From: JAJFFW01 sp965263375
GTDB lineage: Bacteria > Pseudomonadota > Alphaproteobacteria > Caulobacterales > Parvularculaceae
NCBI GenBank assembly: GCA_965263375.1
Contig: OZ253669.1
Coordinates: 186,001 to 250,000 of the forward strand
Length of the DNA stretch: 64,000 bases
Direction: 5' to 3'
The notes under the pieces are model-generated. The model ran no database searches and was not told the origin of the DNA. It saw nothing but the letters and a program-made list of their open reading frames with translations. The position numbers were made by a program, and so were the translations under genes. The stretch's first letter is position 1. Each line of letters starts with the position of its first letter. Below, piece by piece: positions 16,843 to 25,903 of this stretch.

Positions 16843-17981
16843 TTGATGGCTCCAGACGGCGTTTGGGCCGCAAGATAGGCATCAGCAACAGCGCGCACGT
16901 CTTTTTCCTCGTGGGCGGCGCTAAAAGTGAATCGCAATCGCGCCGTGCCAACCGCGACAGTCGGCGGGCGGAACGCGGTGACAAGATAGCCTGCATCAGC
17001 CAATCGTACAGAGATCTCAAGCGCTGGTTTCGCCTCGCCAATAAGAATTGGAACAATACAACTTTCAGGCTTTGGCGCGCCAATTAAGTCACAAAATAAA
17101 GCGGCGTTGGCCAACGCTTTGGCGCTGTGTTCTGGCTCGGTTTCAATAATGTCGATTGCTTTTATTGCGGCCCCAACAGTCGCCGGGGGCAAGCCTGTCG
17201 TATAAACAAAACTGCGCGCCCGGCTAATCAAAAGCTCAATAAATTCAGCCGGCCCACACACATATCCGCCATAGGCGCCAACCGCTTTTGATAAGGTGCC
17301 CATCTGGATGGCGGCGGGATTATCAATTTTTACAACGCCAAAGCCATGGGCGTCATCAGTCATCATCCACCCATTCTTTTCTTCAACGACTTTAGCGAGC
17401 GCCGTAAGCGGCGCCTGGTCGCCATCCATAGAAAAGACAGTTTCGGTCAACAGCAATCCTTGCCTATAGGGCGCTGCAGTTTCAAAAGCCCTGGCCGCTG
17501 AAGCAGGATCGTTATGATCAAACACTGCTATCGTTGCGCCGGAAAGCTGCGCCCCGGCATGCATACAGGCGTGGGAAAGCTCATCCATCACAATAAGATC
17601 ACCCTTGCCCACAAGTGCTGGAATGACCCCAATATTGGCCATATAACCAGAGCCGAATAGACGCGCGGCTGGCATTCCTTTAAAAGCGGCGATCTTTTCT
17701 TCCAGCGCAGCGTTTAGGGGGTGATCGCCCACCACAAGCCGAGAAGCGCCTGCGCCTGCGCCATAATGATCGGCGGCGTCTTTGGCGGCTTTTATGACCC
17801 TAGTGTCTTGGGAGAGGCCTAAATAGTCATTGTCGCAAAAACAAAGATATGTTTTGCCGCCGCGTTCGACCCTTCCGCCTGGTTTGCGCCAAGTCGGGTG
17901 CAGATCGCGTTTAATATCGCGCGCTTTAAGCCCGCCTAGTTTTTCCGCCGCAAATGCAGCGATAGATTGGTTCATATTCAT
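16839..17981 (-). CDS. bioF: 8-amino-7-oxononanoate synthase
   Basis: A 380-residue PLP enzyme of the alpha-oxoamine synthase family. It condenses pimeloyl-thioester with L-alanine, the first of the late biotin steps. Visible motifs are FCDNDYLGLS, GAGASRLVVGDH, the cofactor Asp/His in MTDDAHGFGV, and the PLP lysine in MGTLSKAVGAYGG. It is the first gene of the leftward biotin operon. The intergenic region of about 217 bases to divergent bioA must contain the promoters for both. Confidence 0.93.
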   Translation of the reverse strand: MNMNQSIAAFAAEKLGGLKARDIKRDLHPTWRKPGGRVERGGKTYLCFCDNDYLGLSQDTRVIKAAKDAADHYGAGAGASRLVVGDHPLNAALEEKIAAFKGMPAARLFGSGYMANIGVIPALVGKGDLIVMDELSHACMHAGAQLSGATIAVFDHNDPASAARAFETAAPYRQGLLLTETVFSMDGDQAPLTALAKVVEEKNGWMMTDDAHGFGVVKIDNPAAIQMGTLSKAVGAYGGYVCGPAEFIELLISRARSFVYTTGLPPATVGAAIKAIDIIETEPEHSAKALANAALFCDLIGAPKPESCIVPILIGEAKPALEISVRLADAGYLVTAFRPPTVAVGTARLRFTFSAAHEEKDVRAVADAYLAAQTPSGAIK

Positions 17982-18198
17982 GGGGGAGGTGAAGCAGAGA
18001 TTTAAGGCTCTTGTAAAGCCTGGTTCTTATTTCGCTCGCGTCAAATCCCAGTAAAGCACCCCCCCCTTTAGATCATCGTAGTCAGGGCCGGGGAGCTAAG
18101 GATCGTTTTGACATAAGTGCCCTTGGCCCTCATACCTCTTTGCCAATTTGTGAGGCCTTGGGCTAAGCCATCAAAGGCGCGGCAGGAGAAGTAAAGAA

Positions 18199-19476
18199 AT
18201 GTCCGATACAGTGGGACAAGAGCCAGATTGGTTACATCACGGGTATGAACATATTTGGCTGCCCTATGAACAGATGAAAACCATGCCGCGCCCAAGCGCG
18301 GTTGCCCGCACAGACGGGGAGCGGATTTATCTGACGGATGGGCGCGTGCTTATCGATGGGATCGGCAGTTGGTGGACGTGCGTACACGGATATAACCACC
18401 CAAAAATATTGAGTGCGGTATCAGCCCAGCTTGAAAAAATGCCCCATATTATGCTTGGCGGGTTGGCCCACGAACAATCTTATCACCTGGCGGCGCGGCT
18501 GGCGGCGATGACCCCGGGGGATCTAACCAAAACCTTTTTTACAGAATCAGGTTCCGTCGCGGTGGAAGTTGCGATGAAAATCGCTGTTCAATATTGGCGG
18601 AATTTATCGGGCGCGGCGAAAACCAAATTTATTTCCTTTCGCGGCGGGTATCACGGCGATACGTTTGCGACAATGTCCGTATGCGACCCAGAAGAGGGGA
18701 TGCACTCCCTTTTCGCAGGGGCCTTGCAAGGCCAGTACATTGCTGACCTTCCCCGGGATGAAGACACGCTCAACCAATTAGAGACGATACTAAAAGAAAA
18801 TGATGACATCGCCGCGATTGTTACCGAACCCTTGTTGCAAGGGGCCGGCGGCATGTTGATGCATGATGGCGAGTGTTTGCGCGCCATGCGCGATCTTTGC
18901 GATAAATATGGGGCCTTGTTGATTTTTGATGAGATCTTTACCGGCTTTGGCCGCACCGGCGCGATGTTCGCCGCGCAAAAGGCGGGCGTCACGCCGGATA
19001 TTATGACACTTGGTAAAGCGCTAACTGGCGGCGTTGCGCCCCTTGCCGCCACAATCGCAAGCGCAAAGGTTTACGCCGCCTTTCATGATGATGATGCAGA
19101 TAAAGCCCTTATGCATGGGCCGACTTACACTGGCCACGCCCTTGGCTGCGCGGCGGCGAATGCGTCATTAGATTTATTTCACAGCGAGCTGAGATTGGCG
19201 CAAGTCGCCGCGATTGAGACCCAAATGAAAGCGGCCTTTGAACCATTGCGCAATGCGCCAGGGGTCAGTGATGTCAGGGTGATTGGCGCGGTCGGCGCGG
19301 TTGAGATGATTGACGCATTTGATGTTGGCGCTGCGCGCGCCGCTTTTATCGAAGAAGGCGTCTTCATCCGCCCCCTTGGCAAGACGATGTACCTCTCCCC
19401 CTCCTATACGATTAGTACGGAAGACTTAAAAGCGCTGACGGACGCAATTTACCGCCGCGTCGCGCATTTAGGCTAG
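18199..19476 (+). CDS. bioA: Adenosylmethionine-8-amino-7-oxononanoate aminotransferase
   Basis: A 425-residue class III aminotransferase that makes 7,8-diaminopelargonate from the BioF product, with S-adenosylmethionine as amino donor. BioA-type markers are HIWLPYEQMKTMP near the start, the substrate-binding G-S-W-W-T, FTESGSVAVEVAMKIAVQYW, LIFDEIFTGFGRTG and the PLP lysine in TLGKALTGG. A good AGGAGA site precedes the ATG. It is transcribed divergently from bioF-bioD-tusA, so the two arms are probably regulated together. Confidence 0.94.
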   Translation: MSDTVGQEPDWLHHGYEHIWLPYEQMKTMPRPSAVARTDGERIYLTDGRVLIDGIGSWWTCVHGYNHPKILSAVSAQLEKMPHIMLGGLAHEQSYHLAARLAAMTPGDLTKTFFTESGSVAVEVAMKIAVQYWRNLSGAAKTKFISFRGGYHGDTFATMSVCDPEEGMHSLFAGALQGQYIADLPRDEDTLNQLETILKENDDIAAIVTEPLLQGAGGMLMHDGECLRAMRDLCDKYGALLIFDEIFTGFGRTGAMFAAQKAGVTPDIMTLGKALTGGVAPLAATIASAKVYAAFHDDDADKALMHGPTYTGHALGCAAANASLDLFHSELRLAQVAAIETQMKAAFEPLRNAPGVSDVRVIGAVGAVEMIDAFDVGAARAAFIEEGVFIRPLGKTMYLSPSYTISTEDLKALTDAIYRRVAHLG

Positions 19477-19486
19477 GACAAAAATA

Positions 19487-19512
19487 AACCGCGCAGATTT
19501 CTCTGCGCGGTT
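19487..19512 (-). terminator. Rho-independent terminator downstream of the TonB receptor
   Basis: A perfect 10-bp stem (19487-19496 with 19503-19512) and a 6-base loop. On the minus strand it is followed by TTATTTTTG. It lies 25 bases past the receptor stop. On the plus strand it may weakly end bioA transcription, but the T-run there is poor. Confidence 0.85.
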
Positions 19513-19537
19513 AAGTCCTTTCTGGCTGTCTTTGTTT

Positions 19538-21829
19538 TTAGTTAGTTGACAGCTGAAGCTCGATCCCGACAACGCGGCCTTTGTTAAGCGGTGAGAATGT
19601 GCCGCCGCCAAGGCTAGCGGGCAACTGCGTATCGCCGCCGAAATTATTTTCGTTCAACAAGTTCTTGCCGTATAGCGAGAAGGTGACGCGTCCATCGAAT
19701 GTTGATACGGCGACGCTAGCGTCAATGATATCAATTTCGTTTAAGACGCCAAGGTTGTTATCCGTATAGAATGAACGATCGCGGTGTGAATAATTGAAAC
19801 GCGTATTCACATCGATATCTTCTGATAACGGAAGATAATGGACGAAACCAACATTGTACGTCCATGGGGCTAAGCGTGGAATTTCAAGCGCCAGATCAGC
19901 CTCGTTCACTAAGCCATCACTGCTGATGTCAAAAAGAACTTTGTCATAATTGCCGTCTGTATGGCCGATTGACCCGTTTAACAGCAAGTTGTCTGTAAGG
20001 GCGACTTTCGCGTCGATCTCGATACCCCAGATCGTAGCATCCGCCGTATTACGGATAATCTGCGTCACGCCGAGGCCTGGATCAGCCAGATTTAGCTCGC
20101 GCTGCATGTTATTGATGTCATTGTAGTAAATAGCAGCGTTGATTGTTGCGATGCCATCTCCCGGTTGCGCCTTCATGCCAATTTCGAATGCGTTAACAGT
20201 TTCTTCTTCTGTTGGGCCAGGTAAGAAATCTGGATTAAAGTTAGGATTAGGAACTAATGCAGGGGGTGGCGTTGGGTTCGGTGCAAACGGAATGGAGAAT
20301 GCTGAGGTATTCCGGAAGTTGTAACCGCCAGAGCGTACAGCCTGGGTCCAATGAGCGTAAATGTTCAAATCATCACGCGGCGTATATTGCAGGCCAACCT
20401 TCGGATTAAAATTGGTCCAACGATCGCCATCAACAAAGTCTTCAGAACAATCGCCAGATATGCCAACATCACAAAGTGTTTGGTTGAGAAGTAGGTTAGA
20501 AACAACAACGTCTTTTTTCTCGTTGCTATACCGTCCGCCAAGGTTCAACACCAGGTTATCTGTGAGGCCGATGTCGAAGTTAAGAAAAGCGCCAATGGTC
20601 GAATGATCTTGCACACCGCCGCCAAACGCGGTGACAGCGCCGCCAGCAATACGTCTGCCTTCATTGTAGATCACATCTTGCGTGAAGTAGTAAAAGCCCG
20701 CTGTCACATCAACCATGTCGCCAAATCGGCCATTATAGCGAATTTCATTTGACAACTGGTCTTGGAAGAATGCCGCTGTACTATGGAATATAAATGCTGG
20801 GGTCGCATCAATATCACTGGCGGTTTCTTGGTCAAGGTCGCGCCAGCCAAAGATATTGGTTATAACTCCATCGCCAAAAGGAACGTTGAGCTTAATTTCA
20901 GAGGTGACTCCATCCCAGTTGGTATTGGAAAAACCAAGTTCATCAATTGAGAAAAGAAACGAGTCCCGCGAAGCAGAAAAGGCAGGGTTTGTTACGCCAG
21001 AACCATTGGTATGGTTTTGAGCCGCTGGACCTTGGGCGTTGATTTCACCATGTTCGTAACGAACGAGCACTTCTAAATCATCGGTGGGCGTAATGCTGAA
21101 TGATGGGCGTACGACAAAAGTGTCAGACTTACCGAAATCATCAAATGTTTGCGTGGTCGGATTAAAGTTTTGGTGCCAGCCCTGATCATCATTGTAGTAA
21201 GCAGAAACCCGCGCATTTAGAAAATCTTCAATGATTGGCCCGCCAACCGCACCCATGGCGTAGTAATTATTGCCGGTGCCGCGCAACCCACTCTCTACCG
21301 CGCCTTTAAAGCTCGCTTCAAATTCGCTGGGCGGTCTTTTTGTGTTCACAAGCACTGCGCCGCCAGTCACGTTGCGGCCAAACAGAATGCCTTGTGGGCC
21401 GCGTAAAACTTCTATGCTTTCTAGATCAAAGATATCGAAGATCGCGCCAGCAGGAACACCAAGGTAAATGCCGTCATAAAAGATGCCGACAGTTGGGTCG
21501 ATTGAGGGAATAGAAGAGTTAATGCCAAGGCCGCGAATGGAGAAGTTCGCATAGCCTTTAACCGTTCCGATATCGTCAAATGAAACGTTTGGAATAGCTG
21601 TTGTTAGGCTGCTTATATCCCGGACTTTTAAAGCGTCCAGCTGCTCATCGCCATAGGCTGTAACTGATAAGGCTACATCCTGGACGTTCTCAGCATCGGC
21701 TTTTTTGGTGCCGGTCACCACGATTGTATCTTGCAATACTTCAACGGCGCTTTGCGCAAAGGCGCTGGTGCCAGCGAGTGTTGCGGCTAAAGCTAAGCTT
21801 GAGGATTTCGCCCAAAAACTTTTTTTCAT
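19538..21829 (-). CDS. TonB-dependent outer-membrane receptor
   Basis: A 763-residue outer-membrane active transporter. The start at MKKSFWAKSSSLALAAT is chosen because GGGAG lies just upstream and it gives a clean signal peptide ending S-A-F-A; the frame extends 16 codons further. The TonB box is DTIVVTGTKK. The plug domain follows (about 35-170; IEVLRGPQGILFGRNVTGG). A 22-strand-type barrel with NEIRYNGRFG and LGGRYSNEKKD, and a C-terminal strand beginning VVGIELQL, completes it. The type is the large alphaproteobacterial/sphingomonad-like class. The substrate is unknown and no adjacent transport gene helps. It stands alone between terminators. Confidence 0.92.
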   Translation of the reverse strand: MKKSFWAKSSSLALAATLAGTSAFAQSAVEVLQDTIVVTGTKKADAENVQDVALSVTAYGDEQLDALKVRDISSLTTAIPNVSFDDIGTVKGYANFSIRGLGINSSIPSIDPTVGIFYDGIYLGVPAGAIFDIFDLESIEVLRGPQGILFGRNVTGGAVLVNTKRPPSEFEASFKGAVESGLRGTGNNYYAMGAVGGPIIEDFLNARVSAYYNDDQGWHQNFNPTTQTFDDFGKSDTFVVRPSFSITPTDDLEVLVRYEHGEINAQGPAAQNHTNGSGVTNPAFSASRDSFLFSIDELGFSNTNWDGVTSEIKLNVPFGDGVITNIFGWRDLDQETASDIDATPAFIFHSTAAFFQDQLSNEIRYNGRFGDMVDVTAGFYYFTQDVIYNEGRRIAGGAVTAFGGGVQDHSTIGAFLNFDIGLTDNLVLNLGGRYSNEKKDVVVSNLLLNQTLCDVGISGDCSEDFVDGDRWTNFNPKVGLQYTPRDDLNIYAHWTQAVRSGGYNFRNTSAFSIPFAPNPTPPPALVPNPNFNPDFLPGPTEEETVNAFEIGMKAQPGDGIATINAAIYYNDINNMQRELNLADPGLGVTQIIRNTADATIWGIEIDAKVALTDNLLLNGSIGHTDGNYDKVLFDISSDGLVNEADLALEIPRLAPWTYNVGFVHYLPLSEDIDVNTRFNYSHRDRSFYTDNNLGVLNEIDIIDASVAVSTFDGRVTFSLYGKNLLNENNFGGDTQLPASLGGGTFSPLNKGRVVGIELQLSTN

Positions 21830-22175
21830 GAAAACGCTCCCTATAAAGCCTGTGTGGCTTCGTTTGTTTTTTATCATGCCCTAATCAGTGGCATAATTGA
21901 GAAATATCGACTAGCGAGAAGGGCAGTAATTTGTTCCTGCAACATATGATTGTGGGCAAAAATGGCTTTGTTTTTTTTCAGTGTTGCGCAATGTCAACAA
22001 GAATTGTATGGCGCTAAGGCTAATTACGCAGTTGCAGCATGGAATATTTTTAAATCCTTACCAAATCTATTGGTTGGCCACGTAATATTTAAACATTGAA
22101 TAGGGAATGAACTTCATTCACAATTTCAACAATATATGCCCATGAATATTGACCGTGCTTTCTTGGCCACAAAAA
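21830..22175. other. Leader and intergenic region upstream of the TonB receptor
   Basis: About 345 A+T-rich bases without a gene. The first part holds the receptor ribosome binding site. Poly-T and poly-A runs are seen (near 21970), but no clear Fur-like or riboswitch-like structure was recognised. Confidence 0.35.
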
Positions 22176-22199
22176 AAGCCAGCTCAACTGAGCCGGCTT
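22176..22199. terminator. Bidirectional terminator downstream of the stomatin gene
   Basis: An 11-bp stem with one mismatch (22176-22186 with 22189-22199). It is flanked by A7 on the left and ATTTTTTG on the right, so it has a T-run on either strand. It lies about 100 bases past the stomatin-like gene's stop. Confidence 0.75.
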
Positions 22200-22298
22200 C
22201 ATTTTTTGCAGTTACAGCATTTTCGATATTTATCTAATAATGCAACGCAGCAATTTTATCATTTTTAAAATAATGCTAAAGCGATATTGCGCGACGCC

Positions 22299-23045
22299 CT
22301 AGCGTAACCGATCTGCAAGTTTTTCCACTGAGAACGGGAAAACGATCGTGTTCGTTTTATCATTAGCGATCTCTTGCAGGGCGTTTAGATATCGTAGCTC
22401 CATCGAGCCATGCTCAGTAGCAAGAATATTAGCCGCCTCAGCCAGTTTCGCCGCGGCTTGCTCCTCGCCTTCTGCGAGGATGATTTTTGCGCGCCTTTCG
22501 CGTTCCGCTTCCGCTTGTTTAGCAATCGCTCGGATCATTGAGGGGTCGACATCGACATGTTTAATTTCAACATTGGAAACTTTAATGCCCCACGATTCTG
22601 TTTGGGTGTCCAAAATCTCCTGAATATCCTTGTTTAGCTTATCGCGCTCTTGCAACATTTGGTCGAGGTCATGTTTACCAAGAACGGAACGCAATGTGGT
22701 TTGCGCGAGCTGGCTGGTGGCGGCGACAAAGTTCTCCACCTGGACGACTGAGCGCACGGCATCGACGACGCGGTAGTAAATAACCGCGTTCACTTTAACG
22801 GAGACGTTATCGCGAGAGATCACGTCCTGTGTCGGTACGTCGTGAACCAGCGTGCGCATGTCAACCTTGCGCATGGTTTGAACAATCGGGATCAACAGAA
22901 CAAGGCCGGGCCCCGCCGCTTTACGGCCAACACGGCCAAGGGTGAAGATCACGCCTTTTTCGTATTCTTGCAAAACCTTGAAGATGCTGCTGATCAAAAA
23001 GATGGCGGCAAAGCCGATAAAAAATAAAAACCCTATCCCAGACAT
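22299..23045 (-). CDS. Stomatin/slipin-like SPFH-domain membrane protein
   Basis: A 248-residue membrane-associated scaffold protein. One N-terminal hydrophobic segment (GFLFFIGFAAIFLISSIF) precedes the SPFH domain: YEKGVIFTLGRVGRKAAGPG, VDMRTLVHDVPTQDVISRDN and VKVNAVIYYRV. A Glu/Ala/Arg-rich coiled coil (IAKQAEAERERRAKIILAEG) follows. Bacterial slipins normally pair with an NfeD-type membrane protease that cleaves their hydrophobic C-terminus. Here the nfeD gene lies two genes upstream on the same strand, with a desaturase between them. The predicted site is the inner membrane. Confidence 0.92.
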   Translation of the reverse strand: MSGIGFLFFIGFAAIFLISSIFKVLQEYEKGVIFTLGRVGRKAAGPGLVLLIPIVQTMRKVDMRTLVHDVPTQDVISRDNVSVKVNAVIYYRVVDAVRSVVQVENFVAATSQLAQTTLRSVLGKHDLDQMLQERDKLNKDIQEILDTQTESWGIKVSNVEIKHVDVDPSMIRAIAKQAEAERERRAKIILAEGEEQAAAKLAEAANILATEHGSMELRYLNALQEIANDKTNTIVFPFSVEKLADRLR

Positions 23046-23125
23046 GAAAAGTCTCCTCTTTCCGGCGCGCCAGGTATGTGGTTATGGCGAACCCGTTAAC
23101 TAAAATGTTGCGGCGCCTGGCTCAT

Positions 23126-24139
23126 TTAAGCCGTTGCGCCTTCTTGCGGCCAAAGCAAACGCTGAGGCCTGGTGGTCTTCAAGTCGTCATTCAGCGTATT
23201 CGCGCCGATAAAATAGCCGTCATTAATATGGGCGCCGTCTGCGAAAGCCGGATCTTCCATTAAAAGCGCATGTAATTTGGGCAGATTATAAAATGGCACC
23301 GCTGCAAATAGATGGTGGTCTAAATGATAGGCGATATTATGCGGTGCAAAGAGAAACTCTTCTATTTTGGACTTAAAGATCACCGTACGCGTTTCACTTA
23401 AAGGATCACGGTAAGGCAAAGCAAAATGCTCTGCGATGGAGCGCATACGCATGATAAAAGGTAAAGCAATGAGCGCAGGTGCGATCCAGAACAGTAAAAA
23501 CCCAAGCCATCCGCCCCCTATCGTTAGCGCTATTGCAAGGAAAAGATAAGAACCGAGCCTAAAGCGCGCCAAAAGGGCGGCGTTCTTATTAAAGCCGCTT
23601 TTGTCCACAGCGTTCTTTTGGTTGCCCGCTATAAGCTTAAATTGAAAGCGGATCGCCCGCGCCCAAAGCCGCGGCCAATAGCGAATGCTTTTGTCCGCAC
23701 GAGGAAAGCTCCAAAAAGCGCGCTCATCGGCGTTTTCACGCTTAAATTTCCAGTCGGGATCAGCCTCAACATTCGTCCATTTATGATGGGCGAGGTGATC
23801 GCGGCGGTATGTGAACATGGAGGCGAAGAGCGGCGCACCGCACAAAAGCTCGCCTAGGGCGTCATTGAGCAAGCTGTTTTTTGTCGCCAGCCCGTGGGAC
23901 GTTTCATGCATTAAGATCAGGAGCGCATGTTGGCGCGCGGCTATAAAAAAACAAATAGCCGGAATGAAAATCAGTCCAATCAAGGGGCCGTTAAGCACCG
24001 CAAGCCCCAACATAATAAAGACAGCGATAACAGCGTAATCAAAAAGCAACGCGGTAATGAATCTAGGGAGCGATAGAGCCGTCAAAGGCTTTATGGCGCC
24101 CTGTTGAATTTGTAAGCCAGCAGCGTTGGCGCCAATCAT
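23126..24139 (-). CDS. Membrane fatty-acid desaturase family protein
   Basis: A 337-residue integral membrane di-iron enzyme of the fatty acid desaturase/hydroxylase superfamily. All three histidine boxes are present: HETSHG near residue 80, RRDHLAHHKW near 113 and YHLDHHLF near 280. Four or more membrane segments surround them. The HETSHG/HHLF pattern resembles lipid or carotenoid desaturases; the acyl substrate is unknown. The gene sits between the NfeD protease gene (110 bases) and the stomatin gene (80 bases), all on one strand, so all three may act on membrane lipid organisation. Confidence 0.85.
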   Translation of the reverse strand: MIGANAAGLQIQQGAIKPLTALSLPRFITALLFDYAVIAVFIMLGLAVLNGPLIGLIFIPAICFFIAARQHALLILMHETSHGLATKNSLLNDALGELLCGAPLFASMFTYRRDHLAHHKWTNVEADPDWKFKRENADERAFWSFPRADKSIRYWPRLWARAIRFQFKLIAGNQKNAVDKSGFNKNAALLARFRLGSYLFLAIALTIGGGWLGFLLFWIAPALIALPFIMRMRSIAEHFALPYRDPLSETRTVIFKSKIEEFLFAPHNIAYHLDHHLFAAVPFYNLPKLHALLMEDPAFADGAHINDGYFIGANTLNDDLKTTRPQRLLWPQEGATA

Positions 24140-24249
24140 GTCAGTCCGTCTCCGTCATTTTGTGTACAACGCGCGCCTTGTTCATGATCCCATTGTTATC
24201 CTTTCGGCGACGGGCAGGCAATCACCCGCCTTGTCCTGAAAGGATCCTG

Positions 24250-25803
24250 TTAGGAGGGTTGTTGCGCCGTTTGCGAACCAAAAAAGCTATTGGCTTTGGC
24301 TTGTTTGACGATCAAAACTAATCCGTCCACTTCTACAACGCGTATTTTGTCGCCGGCAGAGAACGGTTTGTCGGAACGGGCGCGCCAACGCTCGCCTTCG
24401 ACGATGACCCAACCCTCATTGCCGTCCCAATCGTCCACGACGCCTTCGCGTTTTTTAATGGCGTCTCCGCCAATTAACGGACCATGGCTGCGCGAGCCGA
24501 TAACGGCGAATAGCACGATTGCTAAAAACCCGCCGCATATCGCTAGAATTGAAGTGATGACTGAAGGCGAAACGCGGAACCCTTCAGGGAATAGGAAATA
24601 CATTCCTACCGCCAATAAGCCCATGCCCGCCAGCCCGGACAGGCCAAATGTCGGTGAATAAGCCTCTAAAGTGATCAAAACGACGCCTATGCCCATCAAC
24701 GCTAAAGGCAACCAGTTGAAGGGCAGAACCTGGAAGGAATAAAGGCCAAGCACAAGACACAAAAACCCAAGGGCGCCAGGAAAGATCGACCCTGGGTTCC
24801 ACATCTCAATAATAATCCCAGTCGTTGCGAGCGACATTAAGATCACCGCCACATTTGGGTTGGAAATAAAGCCCAAAATTCGCTCCGCAAGGGTGGGTTC
24901 AACACGGGTGAGTTTTATCGCTTGGGTTTTTAACGTCACCTCGCCCGCTGATGTTTTGACGGTGCGGCCATCCATCTGCACGAGAAGATCATCAATATCA
25001 TCAGCTATAATGTCGATAACCCCAAGCTCAAGGGCTTCACGTGCTGTTACAGAAGCCGCTTCGCGCACGGCTTTTTCCGCCCAGTCCGCGTTACGGCCGT
25101 GCTCCTCAGCGAGTGCGCGGATATAAGCAACAGAATCATTGATGATTTTGGCGCGCATCGCATTTTCATTAGAAAGGGGTGGTGTTTGCGTTGCTGTATC
25201 ATCCTTAGCGCTTGGTTCTTTGCTATCAGTGCGATCAGCGCTCGCTTCTTCAGAAAGCTTATCTTTGTTTTTGTCGCTGGGATTTTCACCCTCAAACGGA
25301 TTTTCCTGCGGCGCGGGGGATCCGCCGCCGATTTCAACGGGTGTTGCGCCGCCTGTGTTTGTGGACGGGGTCATCGCAGAGATATGGGCCGAATACATAA
25401 TATAAAGCCCGGCGCTGCCAGAGCGTGCGCCTTGCGGTGAAACAAAGGTCGCCACAGGGGTCTCGGACGCTAAAACCGCTTTGATAATTGTTTTCATCGA
25501 ATCAACGAGCCCGCCAGGGGTGTCAATTTCAATGATTACAAGGCCGGCGTCCGCCGCATCAGCAGCTTCAATTTCCCGCTTTAAATATTGTGCAGAAGCT
25601 GGGGTGACAGGCCCATCAAGGGTTAAGATTACGCCAGAATTTGGACCGGATACGATGGCTTGGGCGAGTGCGCTTAATCCAAACAGGGCGCTTAATCCAA
25701 ACAACGCGGCGACCAGAAGCGTTATTGCCGCCCAAAACGGTGTTTGAGTAATCTGAAATCGCCCTTTTGGTAAGGATTTCAAGCCGATATGCTGTCTCAC
25801 CAT
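24250..25803 (-). CDS. NfeD-type membrane-bound ClpP-class serine protease
   Basis: A 517-residue protease of the NfeD/STOPP class that partners stomatin-like proteins. The start at 25803 is chosen because GGGAG lies 6 bases upstream; the TTG five codons earlier lacks one. A signal anchor is followed by a ClpP/SppA-like domain (about 50-290). The nucleophile is in GARSGSAG and the catalytic lysine is expected near W-A-E-K-A-V. A low-complexity Glu/Ser/Lys insertion (about 160-205) separates them. Four membrane helices come next (about 310-430), and a C-terminal OB-fold NfeD domain (VVDDWDGNEGWVIVEGERW). Confidence 0.9.
   Translation of the reverse strand: MVRQHIGLKSLPKGRFQITQTPFWAAITLLVAALFGLSALFGLSALAQAIVSGPNSGVILTLDGPVTPASAQYLKREIEAADAADAGLVIIEIDTPGGLVDSMKTIIKAVLASETPVATFVSPQGARSGSAGLYIMYSAHISAMTPSTNTGGATPVEIGGGSPAPQENPFEGENPSDKNKDKLSEEASADRTDSKEPSAKDDTATQTPPLSNENAMRAKIINDSVAYIRALAEEHGRNADWAEKAVREAASVTAREALELGVIDIIADDIDDLLVQMDGRTVKTSAGEVTLKTQAIKLTRVEPTLAERILGFISNPNVAVILMSLATTGIIIEMWNPGSIFPGALGFLCLVLGLYSFQVLPFNWLPLALMGIGVVLITLEAYSPTFGLSGLAGMGLLAVGMYFLFPEGFRVSPSVITSILAICGGFLAIVLFAVIGSRSHGPLIGGDAIKKREGVVDDWDGNEGWVIVEGERWRARSDKPFSAGDKIRVVEVDGLVLIVKQAKANSFFGSQTAQQPS
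25670..25705 (-). repeat. Tandem 18-bp repeat inside the nfeD signal sequence
   Basis: Two adjacent 18-base units (25670-25687, 25688-25705) are nearly identical. They encode FGLSAL twice in the hydrophobic N-terminal segment of the NfeD-type protease. Because the unit is a multiple of three, the copy number can change without a frameshift. Confidence 0.85.
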
Positions 25804-25903
25804 CAATATCTCCCTCAATGCCCGCTATGATAGATAATAAGGATCCTTAAACCCTTTTTAAACTGTAATTGCTGCGTTGAGGTGACAATCTTAATAGGCG
25901 GCC

